From: Arbacia lixula
Lineage: Eukaryota > Echinodermata > Echinoidea > Arbacioida > Arbaciidae
Direction: 5' to 3'
DNA length: 64,000 nucleotides
Assembly (NCBI GenBank): GCA_963669155.1
Contig: OZ022589.1
Coordinates: 13,828,741-13,892,740 of the forward strand
The notes below the pieces were generated by a model. It was not told where the DNA came from and searched no databases. It saw only the letters and a list, made by a program, of their open reading frames with translations. Both the position numbers and the translations under genes were made by a program. Shown here one piece after another: positions 25,230-37,800 of this stretch. Position 1 is the first letter of the stretch, and the number at the start of each line of letters is the position of its first letter.

Positions 25230-26336
25230 GTTTGTATTTCGGGTCGCCCGGGGTTTGGTAAAATGTGTGTCTCACTAGAATGAAAATGTGAAAATGGCAT
25301 ATCATTAGGCCCATGCCTGCAATATGCACTGAATTCTTTATTACAATGAATTAATGGCATACTACAAACAAACAACCATGAAGCAATCAAAGTGGAGCTG
25401 CGGCATTAACATCTAAACGCAACAAAAAAGTAAGCCCCCCCCCCCCTCCCCCTAAGCAAAATAGCATAACTCTTTATCGAAGAGGTTTCGGGCAGAATAA
25501 TTTGACAAGATTGTTCCTTAACTTATTGACTAACTTCTGTGTAAAAATCACGTTCATCCAATAAGTCATGCATGAGTGGGCAATGTCATTGGTAATTATT
25601 GTCCTTTTCCAAAAAAAAATGGGGGGGGGGGAGGCGGGTTGTAGGTCTTTTAGATGGGCGACTTGTTATTAGTAATTTTTGTTTCTTTTTTCCCCCAACC
25701 CCCCCCCCCTCCTCCTTTGAAAAAAGCTGATGACGACATTGTACCCTCAACACTTTCCTATATTCCTTATCTGTCTACGCACTTGTCCCCATTGGTTGCA
25801 ATGTCAAACATTTGCGACTATATTATCAAAAGCAAATATTATACTGTTCTTGAACTCTTTAAGTAGGCCTTGATATATTTGTCATCGGTACACCTAACGC
25901 TCAAAGCTCAAATTTCAAGAATAACACACAACGGGGATCTTCTATGTATAATACATGTCATATTCATGTTGGCAGCGACCATCAGATACTTATAAATTGG
26001 CTTGGGCTTGGCGTGCTAACCTCCGTCACCATCGTCATAATAAACCACAGACTCAAAAACAACCAATATCGATATCAAAGCAGCACGGGGATTTAACGTT
26101 TACATTTCTCCCTTAATACCAACATGACCTTTGATGATATTTTAGCACAGGTTGGCGAATTCGGACTTTACCACAAGTCGATTTACGTCGTTATTCTGGC
26201 CACTTGGTTTCCGGTAGGCAGTAACGTTCTTAGTATCGTCTTTAAAGCGTCGCCATCCGATCACTGGCGGCGAAACGTCGTGATCTTTTTAGATTCCTTG
26301 TTGATTATGCATTGCGAGACAAACGATTATCACTAG
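25230..26336 (+). pseudogene. orphan duplicate of SLC22 promoter region and exon 1
   Basis: The frame at 26124 repeats SLC22 exon 1 (MTFDDILAQVGEFGLY against MAFDDILAQIGEFGLY, then TWFPVGSNVLSIVF and SPSDHW). Homology also extends roughly 0.9 kb upstream. It breaks at about 26268, exactly where the real exon has its HWCA codons and gtaagt donor. The copy has no donor and runs to a stop at 26334-26336. No further SLC22 exons follow before XPB. This is therefore the remnant of a second tandem SLC22 gene or a promoter capture. Transcription is unknown. Confidence 0.75.
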
Positions 26337-26811
26337 CGATTATATACGCAATGGTTAACATATTTAGCAAATATAAACTTGTTGACAATCTGCCAGGGTA
26401 TAATTTTGTTTTGTAAAATAATCTTTGAAAAAATTGGGCTTATTACTTTATTTCATACATAGTTATAGCTTTCCAAAGTTTATACTTTGATATTAGCTAA
26501 AGCAATATTTTCTACACATTTCATTTCCGTTATACGGTCAACACGCAACGGTGCTTATTGGGTCTGCATGTCATTTGTGTCAAGAGGTGGGCCTATTGTA
26601 TCCACCGTTTTCTCGCAAAATGTAAGTTACCTTTGTCAACATATCAATATTTGGTACAGAGATGGGTAATCCTACTGGTGATGAAAAATACATTTACATG
26701 CAAGCCTGGCACAGGTCAAAAGCGCAAAGTGCGAAACATTCCTCAGTTTACAGGAGATAATGTAAATAAGTTCGTACACTTTCATGCCTATCAAATATGT
26801 TTTTATCATCC

Positions 26812-26982
26812 GGGGGGTGTTCCACCAAGCTGGTCGTAAGTTACGAACGACTTTACGAACGACTGGTTATCCCTTCTTGTGTTAAATGCGATACCACACA
26901 TGGTTCATTGAGAATCTGATTTACCAAAAGAAGGGATCACGAGTCGTTCGTAACTTACGACCAGCTTGGTGAAACACCCCCT
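26812..26982. mobile_element. 171 bp MITE with long terminal inverted repeats
   Basis: The left arm begins gggggtgttccaccaagctg and continues gtcgtaagttacgaacgac. The right arm is its reverse complement, ending 'aaacaccccc'. Arms of about 38 bp are nearly perfect. Confidence 0.85.
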
Positions 26983-27349
26983 GGTCCTGTATTATTTAGT
27001 GTGCGCTACATATAACTATATGAAATTATTACATTATGTGCCATACTGGCTTTGATATATCTTATGACACCACAACAAAAATATATGACTTCTTTACTTG
27101 GAGTTTACAATTGTCGTTGCAACTTCATTTGTGTTTGTGTCACTTTGCGAATTGCACTTTTTTTATGACATAGTATGTAATTTGGTCAAAACTTGTCTTT
27201 ACATCTGGCACCTATTTGTGCTGTCGTATTGTTTCGTATAAAATCAGTTACACATCTTTGAGCAGGGATCATCCTTACTCCAGAACAGTGCAATGGTGGA
27301 GCACAGATCGGTCTCTGATTGCATTCATGGGGACTTTATTAAAGGGATA

Positions 27350-27600
27350 GTTCACTCTGAAAATAATTTGGTTTCAATAAAAGCAGAAACATCAAAGAAA
27401 CATAATTATTAATGAGGGTTTGACGAAGAGGATAAAAAAAGTTATGATCATTTGAAATGTCAATTTTGTGACGTCACGTGCGAGGTGTGGAAAATTTATG
27501 GAAAATACATCCAAAAAATACTCTGTATCTGTTTTTGACAACGGAATAAAAAAAAAATCATACAGGCTTGACGTCACGTCTACTTACCGTACATTCCTTC
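27350..27600 (+). repeat. arm of an 'AAAGGGATAGTTCAC' inverted-repeat element
   Basis: It starts 'ttaaagggatagttcactctg' and continues to 'tgtgacgtcacgtgcgaggt'. The same family is complete at 53052-53866 and partial at 46285-46486 and about 60590-60727. It is a dispersed non-coding repeat. Confidence 0.7.
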
Positions 27601-27639
27601 TTAAATGGGAAAATTTCCCATCGTTTAATCCCCTCTCCG

Positions 27640-27934
27640 ACACCCCCCCTCCCCCTCCCCCCCCCCCCCCCCCCCATTTTTCAAAACGGCCACCATTGCC
27701 TACCTGGGCAAAATTAAAAAGGGCTCAATATCCAAATTTTCCTGGTTCATTTATTTCACGTGTGCCACATTCGGTGCTTTTAGACAAATTATCCATCTAC
27801 AGTGCCGTCACCAGCTTTTTTCAAGGGGGGTGCGTTTTGGGGAAAAAAGACACAAAGATTACCAATTCTGATGTCAGGCAGTGCTCGCCCATCTAATAGA
27901 CGTATAGCCCCCCCCCCCCCCCCCAAAAAAAAAA

Positions 27935-27985
<51 letters not shown>

Positions 27986-28251
27986 ATTAGATTAATAAAA
28001 ATAAATAAATAAATGAATAAATGAAAAGAAAAAGTAAAAAAAAAAGTCCCCTTCTAAAATGATAAGAAAAAATTGTGGTCTGGAGGGTGGTGCGTTCTCA
28101 CCCTCCGTACTCTCCCTAGTGACGGCCATGGATAGTATTTCGCCTAGATCTTTTTCAAAAGAGCCCTCAAGTATCCCTACCCCCCCCCCCCTCCGGTGTT
28201 TTTTTGTTGTTGTTTTTTGGTTCTGAAGGGGGGTGCGTTCGCACCCTCCGC

Positions 28252-28285
<34 letters not shown>

Positions 28286-28290
28286 TGGCG
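27640..28290. repeat. poly-C/poly-G and AAAT repeat cluster
   Basis: C homopolymers (about 27651-27675, 27908-27924 and 28252-28285) flank an (AAAT)n microsatellite (27932-27985). Two copies of a hairpin-forming segment follow ('gtgcgttctcaccctccg', 'gtgcgttcgcaccctccg', each followed by 'g[ta]gacggcc'). It lies upstream of XPB. The large proline- and glycine-rich frames here are artefacts. Confidence 0.8.
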
Positions 28291-28886
28291 ACGGCCCTAA
28301 TCTATGTCGCTGGATTTGTTGCGATGAAGAACATGACAAAATTCAGCCCGTCGCGCGTCACCGAAAACTGGAATGTCGCCATCTCGTGCCTGGTTTTAGT
28401 GATGCTTGTCACTGCGATGTCGACACAGTAAAGTAACTCCTGTGACGACGGATCGTGCTGAAAAACTGGCAGAATTTCGCCGATAAACTGAGTTGTGACA
28501 GAAATTACCAATCGAAGCTGAACTTATTTCATGCCAATGACAGCCACAGTGTTCAAGCACAGGCAAATATACGATACCAGTATTTTCCTGACATTTTATT
28601 GCTGATTTCAACGCCGCACTGTCAGTGGCCGTATGCAATCGGAACCAAACGACTCGGGCCTGCCCGGCCCAGCCCGCTGACTGTTCCTTCGGACTACGTG
28701 GACGGACGAGCCCCATAGCTTTGGCACGACCACGCACGAGCAACATATTCAGCCGGACAGTGAAACTGCTATCCATCATTTGTGACTCTAACGAAGCTAT
28801 AAAGAAATGAAGTAAAATTTGCATAAGTTGGAAAGGACAGAAGAAAATTTGCAACATTGGAGGAAGAGATTTTCTGAAGAAGAACT
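28290..28886. other. ercc3: presumed XPB promoter and 5' UTR region
   Basis: This is the 0.6 kb before the XPB start codon, more G+C-balanced than the introns. A purine-rich leader ('agaaaatttgcaacattggaggaagag') precedes the ATG. No TATA box was seen. An open frame of 153 codons on the minus strand has no recognisable domain and I do not call it a gene. Confidence 0.35.
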
Positions 28887-31800
28887 ATGGGAAAGAGGGA
28901 CCGCAAAGATGGTGGTAGGTTGACATTTTCCGACTACAAATCATGTACAATGAATTAAGATCTGACTTACTAGTAAATCTATTTTGCCCAACACTTCAGA
29001 GTTGTTGGCTCCTAGTACTAGTAGAAGCAGAAAAAAATTCAGTATGAAGTAAGTGGGTGTACATAACAATAGGACATTCTAAAATGTTGGTTTCATTAAA
29101 TGGCTGGCTATAGGACCCTATACCTACGGCTTGTTGGTGTCTTCAAGGGTTGACCTCGCTCAAGGTCAATGATGAAAATATTGATTTTTGTCAAATCAAG
29201 GGAAATCTTTCAAAAATAATTGTCCTCAAACAATGTGATATTCCAAACAATTCTAAATTCCAACAATTCATCTGCCGTGTGGATCTGATTTCTTTAAATG
29301 TTGACATAGGTTTTTCACTATTCATGTGCTACTACTATTTTTTTTCCCTTTTCTTTCATTTACAGAGTCAAGGAAATCAAAGAAGTTCAGAACAGAGTCA
29401 CCAGACTTGGAAAACGAAGACTCACAGGGTGCAGATGGTATGTATAGTAACCACATGCATAGCGGGTCTTGATACTAACAGGTATATTAGGTACATTAGG
29501 ACTCAAAGATCAGGAGCAACTATGGTAAAGTTCTCAACCAAGGATTTTGTTCCTTAGCGAATGGATCACGAAGTATATCATGCTTTGACTTAGAGGCATT
29601 TTCTCCTCAACCCATATTTTTTATAGATGCATAAATTGTTTGTTGACAGTTTTAACTAGCAAATTTTGCAATATGCACTTTGTATATAATATACACTGTA
29701 TACTAAAAGGACCCCCCTGAATGTCCCCATGAAGACATTTCGTTACAATCACTGATGGCAGAACCATGCCTTCACCGCTAGCGTGGCAAATGCAAATATT
29801 GTAGCATACGTAGCCAAGTCTGAGCTCCCAATCTCCCATGTTTAGCCAGCTTTGACAGCAAGTGTAGGAGTACAAGACATTATATTTTTCACTGAGAGTT
29901 ACAAAATACTTTGACTTTGACCAAGTATCATATCCAACCACCAAGTATTTACATGGATGTGAAATGGACACACCATTGAGGTAGAAGAATGATGAAGCAT
30001 GTTATAACAGTGCTAGTTGAGGCTTGATCATATCTGAGGTTGTCATTTGTCCTGGACAGAACAAAATCATCCAGCATTGAGCAAATTGAAAAGGCTTAGA
30101 TGAGGATGGTCAGATGGATGTGCGAGGTATCATGATGTGAGAGAAAGAGAAACGAAGACCTCCTCCAGTCAATGGGCCGGTTAAGGATAGGACAGGTGAT
30201 GAGAAAGAAGAGGCTGAGATGGTATGGTCATGTGGCGAGGACGAGGAGAGAAGAGACCCGCTGGCTTCAGAGATACTAAAATTCACAATTGTTGGGAGGA
30301 ATCCACATGTGAGACATCGCAAGACATGGGAGGGAACAATCAAAGAAGACAAAAAAATGTTGAACATTCCCCACATTGACCCAAATGAGAGGACAGTAAA
30401 GAGGAGAGCCATAATAGTAAAAAAAACGGTCCAACCTCACAAAGAAAGAAAAACAGATTTTAAACATTGCTAATGACGGTGATTGCTTTTTAAACATATA
30501 TGCTTCATTTTCACTTAAAGTACTCATCATTTATCCTGTATATTTTTCTCTCCCTAGCAACGTTCATTCCAAAGAACGCCAGTCGGCAGGCGGATGAGAA
30601 TGAGGATGGTGATGAGGATGAGTTTGGTGCCAAAGACTACCGCAGCCAGATGGAGCTTAAGAAGGACCATGGTTCAAGACCCCTGTGGCTGGTAAGTGCC
30701 ATGGAATTAGCAACCGTGGCTTTTCCCCTTTTATTTCGTCTTTTAAAAGTCTGTCTTTCCCCCATTTAAAAGAACTTCGCTCTCCATTCAAATTTGTGCT
30801 TTCCCACTTTTCCTACTTTCCATAAAAAAATCCTCTGATTAAAACTGCCTTTTCCCATTCAGTATTGTGCTTTTCCCCACCTTCAAACTTTGCAGTTTGT
30901 GATATTAAATATGATGTAAGATATATTTGTTCAATTTTTCTCATCAAAAACACAATTTCCAAGATATCAAAAATAAAAAAATTTATGTGTTGTTGGTTTT
31001 GGGGTTTTTTTTATGATATTTTGTTAATTCTTGTTATTCATTGTTTTAGTATTTTTGTTGTGTTGTTTTTACAAAATATAATCTTGGTCTGAATTCATTA
31101 GAAATCCTATATTATAATACACAATTCTTTATAAAGATTTTTTACTCTTTGAATCATGACTTTAAAAAAAAATTGTGATGTGCATTTCTTGAATATTTCT
31201 ATCAGTTTTTTTTTTTTTTGTATTGGTTGCAGGCTCCTGATGGGCACATCTTCCTGGAGTCATTCTCCCCAGTCTACAGGCACGCCCACGACTTCCTCAT
31301 CGCTATCTCAGAGCCGGTATGCCGACCAGAGAACATCCACGAATACAAGTGAGCAAAGGCGCTGTCAATAAAGATTATGTAAATGTCCTTTATTTACCTG
31401 CATCTGTTAGCTCCTTCAAACCTCTAATGATTACTGCAACAGCTCCCTCTATGACAAGACGTACGTCAACTCACTCATCACAGGTCTATCTGAAGAAGCT
31501 AATAGATCCAGTAAGCAAAAGCTCCCCGACAACAGGTTAAATTTCTTGTTTGTGTAAAAAGAACATTTTTATAGTCTTATTTTCTAATCAGATGACATTC
31601 TCTAGGGAGATCTCATTATTGAGGGAGACTTTGTGGTGGTTCATGTGTTCGCTGGTCGACATTCCTCTTTTGAACTTGTTTAATGCTGTGTTTCCATGAC
31701 AAGCTACTGTAAGGGATTTGTGTGTTATACTATTTTGTTTTCTGCGAGAATCAATTGACCAATCACGTTCCTAGAATGCTCATGAATATTCATAGAAGGG

Positions 31801-34800
31801 ATATAATGTCCCATATGCACCAACGGCACATCAAGAGTAATCCTGCTTATAATGTATTGTAAACTATAATATTCAGAAAAGTTTCATTATATGTACCTTT
31901 TCTTTCACGTTTTAAACAATGATTGATTTCTATATGGTGCATGATTTTATGGCGTAAAAATAGTCTTGTTTCTTTGAGTTATCCATGTGTTATGGGAATT
32001 TTTCACAACAGAGACACATGGAAGAACACCTGTATGTTGTTTTTTTATGTTTATATATGGCAGTCACTCAAAATGGACTATTAAAGCCATTCTCATTTTG
32101 AAAACAAGAAACAAAAAATTAAGATCTGTTTTTCCATGTCTGTAGACTGACGGCGTACTCCCTGTATGCGGCTGTGTCGGTTGGTCTGCAGACGAGCGAC
32201 ATCATCGAGTACCTCAGGCGGCTCAGTAAGACGTCCATTCCCGACGGCATTGTGGAGTTCATCAAGGTAAGACCACGCACTGTCCACTCTGCTTGTGCCA
32301 TGTATCCCTTGCATTGAAAGTCATACCCAGGGTCTTCTCCTTCTTCTTGTGCTGTTATCTATAGACCCATTCATATACCATAATCATGATAATACTGCTG
32401 TTACTACCGATACACGTCTATAAGAAAGTTTCCAGTGAGCTTCTAGAAGCTCCATTCATATACACAAAAAAAACACCTAATATTGCAATGTTTTGGACAG
32501 CTGGACTCTCTCCACATCCCTAGCTATAGCTGACACGCGATGCTGACATGTTCCAATAAGCCATACGAGCAGTGCGATCAGCGAGCCACATGCCAGAGCT
32601 TAATGCACCAGGAGCAAAATTTACAGCTAGTTTGCGGAAGAAGTTTACAAGATTCGCTAACCGCAATATTGCAGTATTACTACTAGGACTCGATCTGCAA
32701 AAAAGCCGCATAAGTAGTTTTTTTAAAGGAGGTTCAAGCAAATACCTCATTATATGAGTGATTCCCATTCATATACACCGCTATCGGTAATGCATTGTAC
32801 AAGTGCTGCAAATGTTTTGTATTTTGCGGGGGGTAATGTATATAAACGGGGCTTATATATGACATAGGTGACCATTCTGAGTCAGCTCGGTTCTGTGCGT
32901 ATTTGAGGAGTTCTAAAGTTGATTACCCACTCCATTCTGCAATTCTCTTGAGACAAACTTTTGTTTCAATCAGATGATACTCTTCGTCTATTTTGTACAT
33001 ATATTGTTTATGAACCTGTGATCACCAGATTCATCTTGGTGATTATTTTAAAGCATTTGCAAAGCAGTTGTCTGTTCGGATTTCCTTTCTAATTAGTACT
33101 GTTCTTTCATCCATTTGTTTCCTAGCTTTGCACCCTGAGCTACGGGAAGGTGAAGCTTGTTCTGAAACACAACAAGTACTTTGTGGAGAGTCCATTTCCA
33201 GTAAGTATAAAGTGGAATTTTGTGCACCTCCTCTGTATAACTTCTTCATTTATGAGCTGGTATTACCTCAGAGATGTTAGTTCGCAAGCACACGTCATAA
33301 GTAAAGTTTTAAACAATACATCAGGGTTCAGAGAGTTTAAAGGGGAGTAAACCGGAATGTGAAATAGAATTGAAGAAAAGTAGAAAGAGAAATCAATGAT
33401 ATATGTGCTTATTCCTGAATGGTTCCATTATGTTTAATTCTCACTTCCGTGTGTAAATTGTGTACTTTTGATGTTTTTACTTGCACTTGAACTTGACACT
33501 CAACCAGGCAAGAGCCTGTCAGAGCATGTATAGGTGAACATAATTGAAGAAAAGCCATCTGCTTTCTGGTGATACCTTGTATTCATTGTTCATGAAAAAA
33601 AATTATATTTTTCATTCATTCATTCATTTATTCATTTCATTCATTTGATATGTACAATTAAATATATATATATATACAACATTGAAACATGTATTACATC
33701 AGCATATGAATTAAAATATGAAAATATCAATTAATAATGACTGATCGGCAATAGTGACAGTTAATAAAAATTCGGCACAGCATGAGTATTTAGGGTGACC
33801 TCATATGTAAGTATAGACAATGAAGAAAAAGGTTTACCCGTAAAAGCCTCAGTAGCTTGATAAATTTGGTACACACGTTTGTTTGTTACATGAATAAAGA
33901 ATTACATCGAAACACCTGTTTAGAACATTCCCTCTCTGTCGCTTCCTTCCAGGACGTGCTGCAGAAACTCCTGAAGGACCCTGTGATACAGCAGTGCCGG
34001 CTGAGATCTGACGTGGATGGGGAGGAGACAGAAGATGGCCTATTGGTGTCTCAGCGGGCGGCCGGGGGGTCATCTGTGCTTAAGGTGAGGGGGTAGAGGG
34101 GTGATAAGATGGTAGATGGCCTATCGGTGTCTCAGCGGGCGGCAGGAGGCGTCATCTGTGCTTAAGGTGAGGGGGTAGAGGGGTGATAAGATGGAAGATG
34201 GCCTCTTGGTGTCTCATCGGGCAGCCGGGGGGTCATCTGTGCTTAAGGTGAGAGGGTAGTGGGGTAATAAGATGGAAGATGGCCTATCGGTGTCTCAGCG
34301 GGCAGCAGGAGGCGTCATCTGTGCTTAAGGTGAGGGGGTAGAGGGGTAATAGGATGGAAGATGGCCTATCGGTGTCTCAGCGGGCGGCAGGAGGCGTCAT
34401 CTGTGCTTAAGGTGAGGGGGTAGAGGGGTGATAAGATGGAAGATGGCCTCTTGGTGTCTCAGCGGGCAGCCAGGGGGTCATCTGTGCTTAAGGTGAGGGG
34501 GTAGAGGGGTAATAAGATGGAAGATGGCCTCTTGGTGTCTTTAGCAGGTAGAAAAGAAAGATTGAAAAAAGTACTGATTGAAAGAAGTCTGTATCAAACA
34601 TTTGATGTGTCTATGAGCTTCATCTGTGCTTAAGGTGAGGGGGAGCAGGATGATGAAATGGAAGATGGCCTCTTTGTTTCTTTAGTGGGTAGAAAAGAAA
34701 GATTGGAAAAAAAGTACTGATTGAAAGAAATCTGTATCCAACATTTGATGTGTCTATAAACTCCTTAGACAAATCCAATCAATTTTCATATTTAATTTGT

Positions 34801-37800
34801 GGCTCTGCTTTGTTTTGTTTGTATTTGTTGTTTTTTTTTGGTTCCAAGGGTGGTATTACAGAACGATAACTTAGGAGAAATCTTATCCTAAGTTTAGGAT
34901 TCTCCTAAGTGGTATTCCAGAACGATCTTAACTTTTCTCCTAACTCCGCTCCTAAGATTTCTCCTAAGTTTTCTCCTATCTTTATACAAATTTATGCAAA
35001 TCATAAAGTTAAGAGGATTGGTATTCCAGAATGCGCGTAAGAGAGGATTTAGGAGAAAACTTAGGAGAGCCTCTTCCCTGTCTTAGCCATTCATAACACA
35101 CGCAATAAAAAAGAGCAGCATTTATTTGCGCAAGCGCGCGTACATAATTGATGTGTGCGCACATAGTTGCGCGACCACTAAGTTAGGATCAATCCTAGGG
35201 GGAGGGCCCGATGAGATGCTGTGATTGTGATTGGCTGTTCATAAATGAAACACTTTCCTCCATTCGCTTATAAATGCGCGCTGGGTGGGGTCAAACCCTC
35301 CCTAATTTGCATTAACCCTAATCAGGCCGGGCTTTTTGGACTGTTCTGTGGCCAGGGGGGGGTTGATTCAACCCCCCCTTGAGATCTCGGCCATCGGTCG
35401 CGCGATTGCAACAAAATATGGCACGCACGATACCTGTGTCATAATCTACAAGATTATTTTGTTATATTTTTCAAAATTGTTAATTGCTAATTTTAATCAA
35501 TTAATTATGCAAATTTAGCCCAAAATTATATAAAACACTAAATAAAAACATTTAGAGGGTAATATTTGGTTTGTATATCTTTTATAATATGTTTCACAAT
35601 TGGTGATCAAAAAAACTTTGAAAATTCATTTTAATTTTATTTATTTCATTGTTTTTGGAATTTCTTATGTATTTCTTTGCTTTTTTACTTTTGTTTTTCT
35701 TTGTTTTTTTTATTGAAAATTGTCACTGACCACTTTTCAGCCATGATTAGCATCAAATCAATCAATCAAAACTATCAAATGGAAAAATAATTAGGCTTTT
35801 ATGAGTTTTATGAACAAGCATTCTTTTCCATAGGAAATGCACACAAAATTGCAAAATTGTGCACGTTTTGGGATGACATGTGTTACGAAAATGGGCGTGG
35901 CTCCGTAATGGTATGCATGGATGTCGCGAATTTGGTCTCAAAAGATGCGCAAGACTTGAAAGAAAAAAGTCAAGAAGTGTCCCGATGAGTCGTTCTTGCG
36001 TTGCGGCATTATTGCACGAAACGTCGAGGGGGGTTGATTCAACCCCCCCCCCCCCGCCCGTTTTAGGGTTAAGAGAGTCCTAGGAGGACGTTCTGGAATA
36101 CCAATTTCTTGCTCTCTTAGGCACCTCCTAACTCGGTAACTTAGGAGAAAACTTAGGATAACTTCTGTAATACCACCTGTGGACTATTTCAGATGATAAG
36201 CTATTTTTTGACAGTCACTACAAATTGTTTGCGCACCCCTCCCTTTACAGTTGAATGCACCCAACAGCAAGGGGCAGCCTAATGGCGCGGGACCTTCCAC
36301 GTCTCAGAACGGGGAGAATGAAACCTCGGGCGAAGGGGAAGCAGCAGGGGAGCAAATACCCACAGACATTTTTGACTTCTACGACAAGATAGACAAGGAA
36401 GAGGAGGATGGGGATGATTTGACAGCCGTTTCCTTTGAAGTCATCCAAGATGAAATTGAAAATCTGCAAAAGAGGTATCGTCTTTTATTGTTTTCCAGCT
36501 TATTAGAATTTGGATCAATATGACCTTCTTCTTATCAGTCTCCTGTTTCTTCTCCTTTTTATCTCCCTCTTCTTTCATCTTTACAATATTGTTTTTTTCT
36601 TTTTCTCCTTTTTCGTTCTGCTTGTTAATTTTCTTCTAGGAAAAGTAATCAGTATATTTCCTTATGTTTTGAAGAATCCTTGGTCTGTTTAAGTACTTAC
36701 CAGTGAACATTCAAAAGTAATCATTCATTCTCTCTCTCTCTCTCTCTCTCCTGTAACACAGATGCATTGAAATGAAATATCCACTTCTTTCTTCTTATCC
36801 TTTTTCTAGTCCTCCTCATTTTCATGTCATTCTCTGTGTAACTTGTAACATAGTGATCAGGGTATCAAAAAGAAAAGACTATCCAGAAGAAATTTGTCCT
36901 TAATTCATCATTAGTCCTGAGTAAATATAGGTAATAACTGAAATCATTGAAGCAGTATAGGAAGGCTCATTGAAAGATCAACCCTTAGATATCTACATTA
37001 TTAGGGGGTGGGGGCATTATTAATTTTTCTCCTCACAGTTACCCAACTGAGCATTTTTTTTCCTGTATCCAACAGCGCAGATTCTGTCCTCTACCTTAAT
37101 GTTCCTTTTATTCCTGCTTAGTTTCTCACGATTTTGATTTCATATGATTTATTACTTTCTGCATGACTTCCAATAAATCAAATGTACATACAGTGTCCAT
37201 CCATACATAGTGCAGATCTTGTTGAACATTGATGGAGCAAAAGAAATGAAATACCTGGTACCTTATTAGAAAGCTATAAACCTACTCAAAATTAGTATGT
37301 TTGTTGCTATATTTAAGTGCAATAAGATGTTATTTGGCATAAGTAATAGTTTGTATTTTCATTATTCTGTTTTAAGTATTGTAGGTATGCTTATCTTTGT
37401 ATTTTTAATCCAACTGTTGATATTTGTATAATTAGATGTAAAATGGTTGCAATAATATATGAATAATGAAAAGGGACTTTCATAATAAGCCAAAGCTTAA
37501 TGGAATGATATATTCTGCAGGTGCATTGAGCTGGAGTATCCTCTTCTGGCCGAGTATGACTTCAGGAATGATACGAGGAACCCAGACTTGAGGTGAGACC
37601 ACCTGCAGGCACTGAAGCATGGAATGGATATTTTAGTGCACATTCTTCTTCTTTCATTATCATTATTGTGGTCAGTCAAACGTGACTGTTTTAGCCATTA
37701 TCACTTTTTGTCCAGAGCTTAAAAATATACATCTCAATATGGAAACAATGACATTTCTACATTTTTCTACATTTCTGAGAACACAAAATTGATCACTACT

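Larger units (their letters stand above)
21291..25230. other. intergenic DNA downstream of the SLC22 gene
   Basis: It contains a TIR element (21581-22101) and three or more tandem copies of a roughly 255 bp dispersed repeat (23395-24290). No gene or convincing exon was recognised. Confidence 0.6.

Noticed and set aside
28204-28436. Proline-rich frames before XPB
   Set aside because: They are produced by C homopolymers and a GTGCG hairpin repeat.
28396-28857. 153-codon open frame on the minus strand upstream of XPB
   Set aside because: No recognisable domain, and it overlaps the presumed XPB promoter. Most likely a chance frame in more G+C-balanced DNA.
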